Shown in pieces: positions 46,550-55,857 of a stretch of DNA of 64,000 nt. Each line of letters begins with the position of its first letter. Position 1 is the first letter of the stretch. A program made the position numbers and the translations under genes. The notes beneath the pieces are model-generated. The model had not been told where the DNA came from. It made no database searches and saw only the letters and a list, made by a program, of their open reading frames with translations. This DNA comes from Nostoc sp. TCL26-01 (GTDB taxonomy: Bacteria; Cyanobacteriota; Cyanobacteriia; Cyanobacteriales; Nostocaceae): NCBI RefSeq assembly GCF_013393945.1, contig NZ_CP040297.1:5918809-5982808 (forward strand), in the 5' to 3' direction.

Positions 46550-48184
46550 TTACCAAGGATGATTTTCTAGATATTCCTCGGTAACTTCCCGACCAATTGG
46601 CGTTGTAGAACGTAGCTCCCTTTCCCTTTTGCCCATGTGGATGTAATCGTGGCAGCTTTCGTGTACTACCATGAGGTTTGATACCTTGCAGTTGCCGTGA
46701 TTACCGTCTAAGTGATGTAGATGCACTCGTTCAATTGAAGTCAATTTGTGACCACAATACCCACAAGTATGGCTGTGCTTCCTTAATAGTTTCGAGGTAA
46801 TGCCGTCGTATAGTTTACTGTTACGTTCACTCCAGTAAACTAAATCTCCATCAAAAGGGGATTTATTTCCTTTGACTTTGGTGTGACGGTTTTCGGAGTA
46901 AGGAACCAGTGGAAACGCTTGGTCTAGCAACTTCTTACTAGATTTGTGGTCAAGTTTTGTTTCCCGGTTAAACACCTTAAAAGCTCTGTATTGTATGTGA
47001 TAGAGGTTCCATTTAGCACCGTCCATCTTACAGAACTTATGGTAATTTCGCCATCCTCTGACTATTGGGGAAAGCTTTTGAGCTTTCACAGTAGCGCCAT
47101 AATTCGAGCTATTGACGATGTTCTTGACTTTGTTGCGGAATGCTTTGTAGTTTTCCTCTGAGGGAACACTTTTAAATTTTCCGTTTTGTTGGACGTAGAA
47201 TCGCCAACCGAGAAAGTCAAAACCATCTGTCGAAGCGGTAAGCTTTGTCTTTTTCTTGCTAACTTTTAGCCCTCTTATTGCTAGGAATTGGCTGATGCGG
47301 TCAAGTATTAGAGTTGCATTGTCTTCAGGTCTTAGGAAAAATACCATATCATCGGCGTATCGGACACAGGCATTGACAATATCCTTTGTGGGGGTATTGG
47401 CTGTAATTTTGCATCCTCTTTTGACGTGATATTTGTGTATATCTTCTATACCATTCAGAGCGATATTTGCTAACAGTGGACTCACTACCCCACCTTGACA
47501 AGTACCTTGTTCTGGAAATTCCGGGTTGATTCCTGCTTTTAGGCATCGGAATATCCCCAGTTTTAGCCCTTTTGGGGCAGTCAGGTTTTCCATGATGGTT
47601 GAGTGATTTATTCTGTCGAAGCACTTTTCTATGTCAAGCTCAAGGATTCTTTTGTTGATGCCGTTTGCATGGGAACTGAGATTTTGGAAAATCTGTTTTT
47701 GGGCATCATGGGCAGAGCGCCCCGTTCTAAATCCGTAGCTTTGGGCATGAAAGGTGGCTTCGTGCGCTGGTTCTAATGCGTATTTGGCTAGACATTGCCA
47801 AGCCCTGTCTGCAATAGTTGGAACTTTCAGGTATCTGGTGGAGCCGTCTTTCTTGGGTATTGGTATCTGTCTGAGTTTGTTGTGATACCAGTTTGGCTGT
47901 CTGAGTGACAGTTCGAGGTGAAATCTCTCCTCATAAGTTAAGGCAGTTTTACCATCAATTCCCGCAGTCTTTTTCCCAGCGTTTAGCTGTGTTACTTGAC
48001 GAATTGCCAGAAACCTAGCCGCACGAGATTTCAGGATTAGCTTTTGTAGGGACATTGCTTTACGCTTGTCTCCAGCTAGAACAGCTTTAAACACTCTTCT
48101 TTGTAAGCGGAAAAGATTCGCCCGAAATTTCTTCCAGGGTAGTGATTTCCATAGTTCACTGATATTTCTATCGTGTCTAACCAT
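46550..48184 (-). CDS. ltrA: Group II intron reverse transcriptase/maturase with HNH endonuclease
   Basis: 544 residues. An N-terminal RT-0/RT-1 region (VTQLNAGKKTAGIDGKTAL) leads to the polymerase with YADDMVFF (the catalytic YADD). The maturase X domain is around 350-430 (KLSPIVRGWRNYHKFC). At the C terminus is an HNH domain: CGYCGHKLTSIERVHLHHLD, then NGNCKVSNLMVVHESCH-like cysteines and histidines. With the HNH intact it should cut target DNA for retrohoming. No frameshift or stop seen, so the intron is probably mobile or was recently so. Confidence 0.93.
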   Translation of the reverse strand: MVRHDRNISELWKSLPWKKFRANLFRLQRRVFKAVLAGDKRKAMSLQKLILKSRAARFLAIRQVTQLNAGKKTAGIDGKTALTYEERFHLELSLRQPNWYHNKLRQIPIPKKDGSTRYLKVPTIADRAWQCLAKYALEPAHEATFHAQSYGFRTGRSAHDAQKQIFQNLSSHANGINKRILELDIEKCFDRINHSTIMENLTAPKGLKLGIFRCLKAGINPEFPEQGTCQGGVVSPLLANIALNGIEDIHKYHVKRGCKITANTPTKDIVNACVRYADDMVFFLRPEDNATLILDRISQFLAIRGLKVSKKKTKLTASTDGFDFLGWRFYVQQNGKFKSVPSEENYKAFRNKVKNIVNSSNYGATVKAQKLSPIVRGWRNYHKFCKMDGAKWNLYHIQYRAFKVFNRETKLDHKSSKKLLDQAFPLVPYSENRHTKVKGNKSPFDGDLVYWSERNSKLYDGITSKLLRKHSHTCGYCGHKLTSIERVHLHHLDGNHGNCKVSNLMVVHESCHDYIHMGKRERELRSTTPIGREVTEEYLENHPW

Positions 48185-48978
48185 GCTTTACTCTAAGCAA
48201 GCGTTTTCTGAATACCTCACAACAGTTACGTTCTGTCCTACCCGATGTTTTTGGGGTTCCGTATCTCGTCTTACCTACTGGGGTTTTCGACCTTTCCCCA
48301 GACCAATACATCGTTTTTACTCGTTCCGTTCTTTTGATTGTTTGATGGTTTTGGGCAGTCCACTTTGCCTATCCTCTTCTCGGAGATGACAGCTATTAAA
48401 AGAATGATGCTGTGAGAATCTAGAGGATGTGGTCTACATTGGTTGTTCAGGTCGTAGCTTAATTCCTAAGACACTTTTTCAGGACTTGTTTACCCTTGCC
48501 ATCTCCCCGTTAGCGCCAGTGTTGTTACCTGCTTGTTTTACAACTGATTGCGCCCTGTTCCCAGCTTCAGCCTCCATCATTCCGAGTATGGTCACTGTGG
48601 GCAGATAGGGAGTCACTTGTCTCCTCAAGGGTAGGTCTTGCTTTTCTAGGGTACTTGGCTCACCTACATCAAATGAACAGTTATACATTTTGAATTTGAT
48701 TTTTCAGAATGTACCTTAGCCATAAATCCCTAGTTTCTAGGGGTTCCTGCTGAGAACGAGCCGCACTCCTTTTGGAACTGAACCTCACAGAAATACACCA
48801 CACCCGGACTTTTATTTTCAGGCGGGAGAAACACCCCATCAATTTCAAACTTAGGTTCTTTAACAGCTACCGAATCAAATCTATATTCATTTGCATTTTC
48901 TGGCGGATTTGTCAATAGTTCAAAAAGTAAAGTAGGAGATTGTTGAAAGAGTTTATAAAAAATCGAATCACGGCGCAT

Positions 48979-49290
48979 GAAGTATTTTACTGAATAACTA
49001 ACCCTATCAAATATCTAACCACACTTTCCCTAAATATCGTTATTTAATTACCACTAAACCGATGCCTAAACACACCCTATTCATCTGCAAATCTTGTTAT
49101 ATTTCTTCTGAAAAAACAACCAGATAATTTACCTTTTGAAGAATTCTCATATATTCTCACTTTAGAGGATTTGAATCTATTGCTTAATTTTAGAGAATTG
49201 GTATAATTTTGGGCTTTGGCGATCGCTATAGAAGAGTATGAAGGAGGGAAAAGCGATCGCCATATTCCCTCTTGAGTTAAAGTTTACACA
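48979..49290. other. Intergenic gap
   Basis: No gene seen. It must contain the promoter of the split DUF2887 gene. A GAATTGGTATAA motif near 49196 resembles half of the palindromic repeat at 20518. Two HIP1-like sites lie near 49220 and 49252. Confidence 0.4.
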
Positions 49291-50862
49291 TCACACCTTT
49301 TTTGCACCTGGTTGCCCGTTCTCCACCACAAACGAGGCTAAGGTACTAATAGAAGCGTTCTCCTCCGTGATGGTAGAAACTGCACGGTAATCACTTTGCC
49401 AGCGTTCCTGAGTTAGTTGGCAACGAACATAACCCCGAAAAGCTCCATCAAAAAATTTAATATGGGGATTATCTCTCAATGCAGCTTGCACTGGACGGAT
49501 GAAAGAAGTAGGAAAGTCAGATGTGATGGAAGTACCGACAAATTCAGTCCCCACGGTTGCTGACAGTGGATTATTAAAGTCACTCTTTAAATCATGCACC
49601 CAGCTAGAATGAATATCTCCAGTAATCACAATGGGGTTAGAAGGTTTGCGCTGATTTAAAAAGTTCAATAGCCGATTACGAGCAGCTACATATCCATCCC
49701 ACTGATCCACATTGAATAACTGTACTCCTGGATCAGCATTAAAATCAACCTGAGCTAGCATGGTTTGTTGAGCAATCACATTCCATCTAGCTTTGGATTG
49801 ATCTAAACCTCTCAATAACCAACCCTCTTGTCTCGCACCCGTCATTGTGGCTTTGGAATCTAAAGCTGCATTGCAAAGAGGTTTAAGTCCATCATTACAA
49901 GGTTGATCTGTGCGATACTGACGAGTATCTAGGACGTTAAACTCAGCCAAGTCACCGAATGTTAACCGCCGATAAAGCTGCATACTAGCTTTCTTTGGTA
50001 AGGAAGATAGGCGCAAAGGCATATGTTCGTAATATGCTTGGTAAGCATTAGCTCGTCGAGTTACAAATGCTTGTTGACTTTGGTTATCTTCGGGAATGAA
50101 ATTAGCATAGTTGTTCTCGACTTCATGATCATCCCAGGTAACTATCCAGGGAAAAGCCGCATGAACAGCTTGTAAATTTTGGTCTGTTTTATATAAAGCG
50201 TGACGATTGCGGTAGTCTGCTAGGGTAACTATTTCTGGACTATTATGCTGACGTGGCCCTCCTGATTGTGGCCCATACTCATAAATGTAGTCACCTAAAT
50301 GGACAACTAGGTCGAGTTCTTCATCAGCCATATGTTTGTAGGCTGTGTAGTAGCCATTCTGCCAGTCTTGACAAGAGACAAAAGCGAAATTTAACTTCTG
50401 AACAGAACTAAACAGGGCTGGGGCTGTGCGTGTCCTACCAATGGGGCTGACTTCGTTCCCTACTTGAAATTGATACCAGTACCAACGTTCAGGTTCTAGC
50501 CCCCGTACATCAACGTGTACCGAATGTCCTAACTCTGGTGTCGCTATCACCGTTCCTTGCTGCACCACTTGAGTTAAATTTTCATCCTTAGCAATGCGCC
50601 ACTGCACCGGAATATTGATTGGTGAAACGCCGCCACCATTTAAAGGATCTGGTGCTAGCCTTGTCCATAAAACCACGCTATCGGGTAAGGGATCTCCAGA
50701 AGCCACACCCAGACTGAAGGGATAGCCAGAAAAACGAGTTTGCGCCATCACAGGGCGCAATTGACTAGCTACTGCTAATCCCGTCAAGAATCCTGCACCC
50801 AACAAAAAATTGCGTCGTTTACACTGGGTTATGAGGAAGCGATCGCTATTGATAAATTCCAT
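49291..50862 (-). CDS. phoD: Alkaline phosphatase/phosphodiesterase D (PhoD), Tat-exported
   Basis: 523 residues from the preferred start. A twin-arginine signal (CKRRNFLLGAGFLTGLAVAS) leads a cleavable signal ending near VMAQ. The phosphatase: FAFVSCQDW, VVHLGDYIYEYG, TWDDHEVENNYA, GDIHSSWVHDL, which give the Fe/Ca-type metal ligands of the PhoD fold (after a phospholipase-D-like N-terminal domain FSLGVASGDPLPDSVVLWTRL). It frees phosphate from phosphodiesters outside the membrane. The frame extends to 50916, but ATG 50862 has GGTAGGGG in front of it. In cyanobacteria such genes are often under the Pho regulon; no Pho box was checked reliably. Confidence 0.92.
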   Translation of the reverse strand: MEFINSDRFLITQCKRRNFLLGAGFLTGLAVASQLRPVMAQTRFSGYPFSLGVASGDPLPDSVVLWTRLAPDPLNGGGVSPINIPVQWRIAKDENLTQVVQQGTVIATPELGHSVHVDVRGLEPERWYWYQFQVGNEVSPIGRTRTAPALFSSVQKLNFAFVSCQDWQNGYYTAYKHMADEELDLVVHLGDYIYEYGPQSGGPRQHNSPEIVTLADYRNRHALYKTDQNLQAVHAAFPWIVTWDDHEVENNYANFIPEDNQSQQAFVTRRANAYQAYYEHMPLRLSSLPKKASMQLYRRLTFGDLAEFNVLDTRQYRTDQPCNDGLKPLCNAALDSKATMTGARQEGWLLRGLDQSKARWNVIAQQTMLAQVDFNADPGVQLFNVDQWDGYVAARNRLLNFLNQRKPSNPIVITGDIHSSWVHDLKSDFNNPLSATVGTEFVGTSITSDFPTSFIRPVQAALRDNPHIKFFDGAFRGYVRCQLTQERWQSDYRAVSTITEENASISTLASFVVENGQPGAKKV

Positions 50863-51037
50863 ACTTACCCCTACCAAGATTTTAATATAGTTGGCAAATT
50901 TCTCTAGCTTGTCCAACCAAGCAGAAAAAACCTATCAACCAAGAATCAAGTCGGGATTAAGAGGATGTTAAGAAAAGAAGGGAGTGATGGGTATTGGGTA
51001 TTGGGTATTGGGTAAGAGTTTTACCAATGACCAATGA

Positions 51038-51763
51038 CTATTGACTATTGACTATTGACAAACTCACACCATCTCTCACAAGATGACCATCTTCCATGTA
51101 GACAATTCGGTCGGCTATATCTAAAATGCGATTGTCGTGAGTTACTAACAAAATTGTACAGCCTTGCTCTTTGGCTAATTTTTGCATTAATTCCACCACA
51201 TCACGGCCGGATTGTTTATCGAGTGCGGCTGTTGGTTCATCGGCTAAGACTATTTTAGGCTGACTTACCAAAGCACGAGCGATCGCTACCCGTTGTTTTT
51301 GCCCTCCTGATAAGTTATCTGGGTAGTAATTGAGGCGATTTCCTAAACCTACTGCTTCTAAGGCTGCTTGGGAACGACTCAACATTTCTTGAGGGGAAAT
51401 GTGCGGTTGTATTTCCAAACCCATCCTGACATTTTGTAAAGCTGTCAAGCTACCATGCAAGTTATGAGCTTGGAAGATATAGCCATGATTACGTCGTGCT
51501 TGGGTTAATTGTTGATTATTCGCACCGCAGAGTTCTTTACCTAAAATACGTAAACTCCCCGTTTGAGCAGAACGCAATCCACCCACCAAAGTTAACAATG
51601 TCGTTTTCCCAGAACCCGAAGGCCCTGTCATAATCACAATTTCCCCGACATTAATTTCGAGGTTGATATTAAATAAAACTTGCTTTCGTAGTTGCCCACT
51701 ACCAAAGTAATGGTCAAGATTTTGAACCGAAATAACAGGCTGAGAAGTCTTAATAGTTTCCAT
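51038..51763 (-). CDS. devA: DevA-type ABC exporter ATPase
   Basis: 241 residues. Walker A GPSGSGKTTLLTLVGGL, Q-loop IFQAHN, signature [15 protein letters not shown], Walker B IVLADEPTAALD, H-loop LVTHDNR. Third gene of devB-devC-devA, 18 bases after devC. In Anabaena this exporter class carries glycolipids to the heterocyst envelope; several paralogues exist and this one may carry another compound. The last residues (SLSIVNSQ) and TAG stop come from the GTCAATA repeat behind the gene. Confidence 0.9.
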   Translation of the reverse strand: METIKTSQPVISVQNLDHYFGSGQLRKQVLFNINLEINVGEIVIMTGPSGSGKTTLLTLVGGLRSAQTGSLRILGKELCGANNQQLTQARRNHGYIFQAHNLHGSLTALQNVRMGLEIQPHISPQEMLSRSQAALEAVGLGNRLNYYPDNLSGGQKQRVAIARALVSQPKIVLADEPTAALDKQSGRDVVELMQKLAKEQGCTILLVTHDNRILDIADRIVYMEDGHLVRDGVSLSIVNSQ

Positions 51764-51781
51764 AGCTAAATTTTCGATTAT

Positions 51782-52960
51782 TTAAAACATATCTGCTGGG
51801 TCAGCAGATTGTAATTTCCGAGTAGCGATCGCCCCAGAAAGACCACACATTATAATGGTCAATAATAAAACAACTAATGCCCTAACTGCGGTCATATATA
51901 TGGGTAAGTTTGTAGCATTAGCTGCCAACTGATAAAGTCCTAAAGGAACAATAAAACCAGGAATAAAACCCAAGGTAGCTAAAATAATTGCCTCTTCAAA
52001 AATCACCCCTAGTAGATAGGAATTACCATACCCCATTGCTTTGAATGTGGCATATTCTTTGATATGGGCATTAACATCAGTGGAAAGAACTTGATAAACA
52101 ATAATTACTCCCACCATAAATCCCATTGACACACCTAAACTGAAGATAAATCCAATAGGACTTTCTTTCTTCCAATAATCTTCCTCCATTTTCACATATT
52201 CTGCACGGGTTAAAACCTTAACATCTGCATATTGCAAATAAGATTTTAATGCTGCTGCTACTTGTTCTGCTTCATATCCTGGTTTAACATTAATTAAACC
52301 CAAATTAATACTTCCTGGCAAGCGTCTAGGAAATAGGCGCAAAAAATTTGCATCACTAGAAATTAAAGTCCCGTCAGCACCAAAGGAAGCTCCTAATTTA
52401 AATACTCCGCTAATAGAAATAGTCCGTTTATCTACTTCTGTAGTTACAGTTCTACCTGCATCAATTTGCTGAAAAACTTCTTGATAATCCCCTCTCGCCC
52501 CACGGTCAAATATAAAAGTATCTGGTAATTTAATTTTATCTAACTGATTATTGACATCGGGAATATCCAGCGCAGATTGCTCAGGATTAAACCCAATTGC
52601 TTGCACTGAAGTTTTCCGACGAGTTTGGGGATTTTTCCAAGTAACTAACCCGATATACATGGCTTCAGTAGATTTGACACCCGGCACATCAGCAGCTTGT
52701 AAGAGTCGCCGCCGAGAAAATGTAGCCATGTTCTGCATATTCCGGCTTTGAGGACTGATGAGGATGATGTCTGCAAGTACTGCCCGATTGAGACGGGTGT
52801 TACTGTCATACAAGGCATTTTGAAAGCCCAATTGCATAAACATGAGAACATCCGCAAAGGCAATACCAGATAAAGCAACTAAAAGACGGCTTTTATGATG
52901 ACTAAGTTGTAGCCATCCTAGTGGTGTGCGTCGTTGTAATTCTTGAATAAATGCCAGCAT
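51782..52960 (-). CDS. devC: DevC-type ABC exporter permease
   Basis: 392 residues: a membrane helix near 25-45 (LLVALSGIAFADVLMFMQL), a large periplasmic loop (to about 265), then three helices at the C terminus. Starts RTPLGWLQLSHHKSRLL and ends GLSGAIATRKLQSADPADMF, both usual for DevC (MacB-like fold). Works with devA and the fusion protein devB. The gap to devB holds only repeats. Confidence 0.9.
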   Translation of the reverse strand: MLAFIQELQRRTPLGWLQLSHHKSRLLVALSGIAFADVLMFMQLGFQNALYDSNTRLNRAVLADIILISPQSRNMQNMATFSRRRLLQAADVPGVKSTEAMYIGLVTWKNPQTRRKTSVQAIGFNPEQSALDIPDVNNQLDKIKLPDTFIFDRGARGDYQEVFQQIDAGRTVTTEVDKRTISISGVFKLGASFGADGTLISSDANFLRLFPRRLPGSINLGLINVKPGYEAEQVAAALKSYLQYADVKVLTRAEYVKMEEDYWKKESPIGFIFSLGVSMGFMVGVIIVYQVLSTDVNAHIKEYATFKAMGYGNSYLLGVIFEEAIILATLGFIPGFIVPLGLYQLAANATNLPIYMTAVRALVVLLLTIIMCGLSGAIATRKLQSADPADMF

Positions 52961-52984
52961 TTTTTAATTCGTAATTGTTTGGAA

Positions 52985-53104
52985 GAGTCATTAGTCAATA
53001 GTCAATAGTCATTAGTCATTAGTCAGCACTCAGTACTCCTTCACTCCCTCACTCTCTCACTCCCTCCCTCACTACTCAGCACTCAGCACTCCCTCACTTT
53101 CTCC
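52985..53104. repeat. GTCATTA/GTCAATA and CTCCCTCA arrays between devB and devC
   Basis: 52990-53023 is a set of GTCAATA/GTCATTA units. 53025-53100 is a CACTCCCT/CACTCTCT-type array with CAGCACT units. A spacer within one operon. Confidence 0.8.
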
Positions 53105-54418
53105 TTAAATTTCAATCACGGCTGTGATTTGCAAGTTGGTGAATTTGGCTGCTTTTTGAATTGAGGGGTTGTCTAGTTGCACATGGACTTCTACGACTCT
53201 GGAGTCAATGTTTTCGCTAGGATCTGTATTGATAATGTTTTGTCGTTGTACTTTCCAGCCAATCCAATCTACTGTTCCTTGCAATTTACCTGAGAGAGAA
53301 TTACTGGATATCTGCACTTTTTGTCCGGGGCTGATTTTGTTGATATCGCTTTGATAAACTTCCACCACTGCATACATTTGGTTGGTTTGCCCAATCTCGA
53401 CGATACCGTTTTCGCTAGATACAACTTCACCAGCACGAGTATGAATATCAAATATCACTCCATCTTGGGGCGATCGCACATACACTTGATCTAAGTTGAC
53501 TTTTGCTTCTTTGGCTGCTGCTTGCGCCCGGTTCACTTGAGCTTTGGCTTCTGCTACATCCACTGGACGCACTTCTGCTATTTTATTTAAGGTGGCGGCG
53601 GCACTGCTGATTTGTTTGCTACCTGTGGAATTAATCCGAGATAAGGCTGTTTTGGCTTCGCTAATTTGCTTACGTCCAGTGCTGTCGATTCGTTGTAAGT
53701 TGGCTTGGGCTTCACTCAACTGTTGGGTAACGGTATCTACACTCAATCGCTTACTGTCATAAGACGATTGGGAAATTGCCCCGTCAGAGTATAGCTGTTG
53801 ATAGCGTTGCTGTTCTACTTGCGCGTTTTTCAGTTCTGCGGCTAATCTATTGATTGTGGCTTGCTGGGCTGATTTTTCGCCTTGCCATTGCGCCTCTAAT
53901 CTGGCTACTGTTTGTTGCTGTTCTCTCTCGTCACCGATTGTTTGTGCCTGTACACGGGCAACTTCGGCTTTTTGCGCTTCTATTTCACCAACTTTTGCAC
54001 CTTGTCGCACCTTTTCTAAATTCACCTGGGCAACTTTCACGTCTTCTAAGGCTTCTTGATAAGCTGCCTCTAAGCGATCGCGGTTATCTAAAATAGCAAT
54101 TACTTGTCCAGTTTTTACTCTATCCCCTTCTTTGACTAACAGTTGCTCAACTCGACTCCCTTGTCCAGATGATGATGGCGCTGAAAGTTTAATGACTGTG
54201 CCTTTCGGCTCTAATCTACCCAAAGCTGTCACTGTTTTGATTTGCGGTACGCTGATTTGAGACGTAGGCATAGCCTTGGAAGTCTGGTTTTTACCTTGCA
54301 ATAGTCTATAGCCTTGAACGCCTGCGATCGCAAAACCCACCGCCGCCGCTAGCATGATTATTTGCCGAGTATTACCTTTGAAGAATTCGGAACCTTGTTC
54401 TGCTACATCACGCACCAT
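53105..54418 (-). CDS. devB: DevB-type membrane fusion protein (HlyD family)
   Basis: 437 residues. One membrane anchor near 20-36. Then a lipoyl-like half (VTALGRLEPKGTVIKLSAPS, GQVIAILDNRD), a very long coiled coil (about 125-310, RLEAQWQGEKSAQQATINRL and the like) and a second lipoyl half (VYVRSPQDGVIFDI). It is the periplasmic adaptor of the DevBCA exporter, linking it to a TolC-type channel (HgdD in Anabaena). First gene of the operon; its start is 24 bases from a perfect palindrome that could be the operator. Confidence 0.92.
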   Translation of the reverse strand: MVRDVAEQGSEFFKGNTRQIIMLAAAVGFAIAGVQGYRLLQGKNQTSKAMPTSQISVPQIKTVTALGRLEPKGTVIKLSAPSSSGQGSRVEQLLVKEGDRVKTGQVIAILDNRDRLEAAYQEALEDVKVAQVNLEKVRQGAKVGEIEAQKAEVARVQAQTIGDEREQQQTVARLEAQWQGEKSAQQATINRLAAELKNAQVEQQRYQQLYSDGAISQSSYDSKRLSVDTVTQQLSEAQANLQRIDSTGRKQISEAKTALSRINSTGSKQISSAAATLNKIAEVRPVDVAEAKAQVNRAQAAAKEAKVNLDQVYVRSPQDGVIFDIHTRAGEVVSSENGIVEIGQTNQMYAVVEVYQSDINKISPGQKVQISSNSLSGKLQGTVDWIGWKVQRQNIINTDPSENIDSRVVEVHVQLDNPSIQKAAKFTNLQITAVIEI

Positions 54419-54441
54419 CAGTCCCCCTTTTTGCTTCGCGC

Positions 54442-54460
54442 ACTAAATAAACTATTTAGT
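54442..54460. promoter_or_regulatory. Perfect palindrome, likely TetR operator
   Basis: ACTAAATA-AAC-TATTTAGT: 8-base arms, 3-base spacer. It lies between devB (start 54418) and the divergent tetR-type gene (start 54568). A further half-site ACTAAAC(TA) stands about 20 bases to the right. Spacing and symmetry fit TetR-family operators, so the regulator next door probably binds here and represses the exporter and itself (inference). Confidence 0.6.
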
Positions 54461-54567
54461 CCATTAACTTAATACTAAACTAAACCGTCTATTACAATAA
54501 TGTCAATAGTTTGTGAAAAATTAATTTTTTAACGGTAATCTCGGCAATTTGAGTAACTATTAAATAT

Positions 54568-55437
54568 ATGAGCAAGAAAAAAAGACAGATAGAAACTGAC
54601 AACACAGACCGTTTGCAGTCAGTTGAAAAGGTGGATGCGATTTTGGCTGGGGCGATGCAAGAGTTTTTGACTCACGGCTATGCTGCAACAACGATGGATA
54701 GGGTGACAGCAGCAGCAGGTGTCTCGAAAACTACTGTCTACAGCTACTTTCAAGATAAGGAAACATTATTTGTGGCTTTGATTGAAAAGCTAGCCCAAGA
54801 AAAATACTTAGCAGTCCAAGAACCGCAATTTTTACAAGGAGAACCGCCTGTTGTTCTCCATCGTCTAGCAACAAACATCTTAGATCAAATTAATCAAGCA
54901 CAAGATTTTTTAAGCTTAATTAGGTTGATTATCGGCGAATCTGGGCGTTTTCCTGCTTTAGCCCGCACCTTTGTCCGCAACATAGACAAACCAGGACTGG
55001 AACTGCTAACCCAATATTTTACTAATCATCCCGAACTGCAATTACCTGATGCCGAAGTAGCCGCACGTACTTTTTTAGGTGCATTGGTACATTTCACGAT
55101 TATTCAAAATATGCTGCATGGTCACGATATTTTACCAATGGAACGCGATCGCCTGATTGATAACTTGATTCAGTTGATAACTGTCAATCTTCCTGCAAAC
55201 ATATCCACAGATCAATATTCTGGAACAAAACAGAAATCATCTAGACGTGAACGTAACTCGTCGGGTAAGTTTAAGATGGACTACGGTACTGAACCTAAGC
55301 ATTTGCGGTCTATGCGACTGACTGACACCGCATGGGATAAATTAGCAGAACTAGCACAGCAGAATAATTTAACTCGCAGCGAAATGATTGAAATCTTTGC
55401 CCGCCGAGGTTTTTTAGCTCATCAGGAAGCGGAATAA
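54568..55437 (+). CDS. TetR-family regulator with C-terminal ribbon-helix-helix-like tail
   Basis: 289 residues. The N-terminal helix-turn-helix is at about 20-70 (GYAATTMDRVTAAAGVSKTT, VYSYFQDKETLF). The ligand-binding helical domain runs to about 205, with GESGRFPALARTFV as in AcrR-like efflux regulators. After a basic linker (SSRRERNSSGKF) comes a tail of about 50 residues, HLRSMRLTDTAWDKLAELAQ, NNLTRSEMIEIFARRG, which reads like a CopG/ribbon-helix-helix fold. A second DNA-binding element in a TetR protein is unusual. Divergent from devBCA; likely controls it. Confidence 0.85.
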   Translation: MSKKKRQIETDNTDRLQSVEKVDAILAGAMQEFLTHGYAATTMDRVTAAAGVSKTTVYSYFQDKETLFVALIEKLAQEKYLAVQEPQFLQGEPPVVLHRLATNILDQINQAQDFLSLIRLIIGESGRFPALARTFVRNIDKPGLELLTQYFTNHPELQLPDAEVAARTFLGALVHFTIIQNMLHGHDILPMERDRLIDNLIQLITVNLPANISTDQYSGTKQKSSRRERNSSGKFKMDYGTEPKHLRSMRLTDTAWDKLAELAQQNNLTRSEMIEIFARRGFLAHQEAE

Positions 55438-55694
55438 TTTTGTATATACATGGACAATGATGGAAATTCAGAATAATTGTATATACATGGAAATTTATTA
55501 ACTACAGAGAACCTAAATCCCTGACTTCTGTGGGCAGGGGTGTAAACTCCTGGTTTAATTGCCGCATCTTTATCAAACGCTGGCTTTCCAGTGCAAAGCT
55601 GAAACTTGGCACGAATTACATCATTGATTAATATTTCTCGTTTTGTTGCCATACACATTGCAGTGGCGTGTTGTAAGGCAATATTAAGATACAA
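55422..55694 (-). CDS. Uncertain small open frame overlapping the tetR end
   Basis: A 90-codon frame. The middle is fairly protein-like (TKREILINDVIRAKFQLC, TGKPAFDKDAAIKPGVYTP), but it overlaps the end of the tetR gene and includes two direct repeats of TGTATATACATGGA (55441-55454 and 55478-55491). It may be the tail of a decayed gene. No family recognised. Confidence 0.2.
   Translation of the reverse strand: MYLNIALQHATAMCMATKREILINDVIRAKFQLCTGKPAFDKDAAIKPGVYTPAHRSQGFRFSVVNKFPCIYNYSEFPSLSMYIQNYSAS
55433..55491. repeat. Direct repeat GAATAATT(TT)GTATATACATGGA
   Basis: Two near-identical copies lie about 37 bases apart, the first starting in the last codons of the tetR gene. The core TGTATATACA is itself a palindrome. 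Confidence 0.65.
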
Positions 55695-55735
55695 TAAATT
55701 TACGAAAGGTCAAAAGTGTGAAGGGCTGAAATGAG

Positions 55736-55807
<72 letters not shown>

Positions 55808-55857
55808 ACGTTAATAAGCATGATAGCAAAATTGTGGGTGATTTGCCAAGATTGAGC

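Larger units (their letters stand above)
46422..48766 (-). mobile_element. Complete group II intron with encoded maturase
   Basis: The 5' end is GTGCG (48766 leftwards), the standard group II start. Domain V is seen at about 46498-46464: CTGGA-TGAGGC-GAAA-GTCTCA-CG-TCCAG. A domain VI hairpin follows, built on GAGGGG/CCCCTC. The 3' end is near CTCTACC (46428-46422). Length about 2,345 bases. The reverse transcriptase gene occupies the domain IV position. A 3' end of AC, the usual form, would leave one extra C in the spliced message. A second possibility is that the intron ends ACC and joins in frame. Confidence 0.9.
45764..48978 (-). pseudogene. DUF2887/DUF4351 (Rpn-like) gene split by a group II intron
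   Basis: Exon 1 is 48978-48767: RDSIFYKLFQQSPTLLFELL ... GVVYFCEVQFQK, about 90% like the copy at 744. Exon 2 is about 46421-45764: EKLYERVFAESSLYFY, YPSQSIEQSKIYPHRNQLNG ... EALLDFTSVADLQAWLEARI. The two exons would make one protein of about 290 residues if the intron is removed. Both lie in the sense direction of the intron. With the intron in place the first reading frame ends 10-15 codons into the intron. If the intron splices, the protein is intact; if not, the gene is dead. Predicted role as in the other copy: a recombination-promoting nuclease-like protein. Confidence 0.85.
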
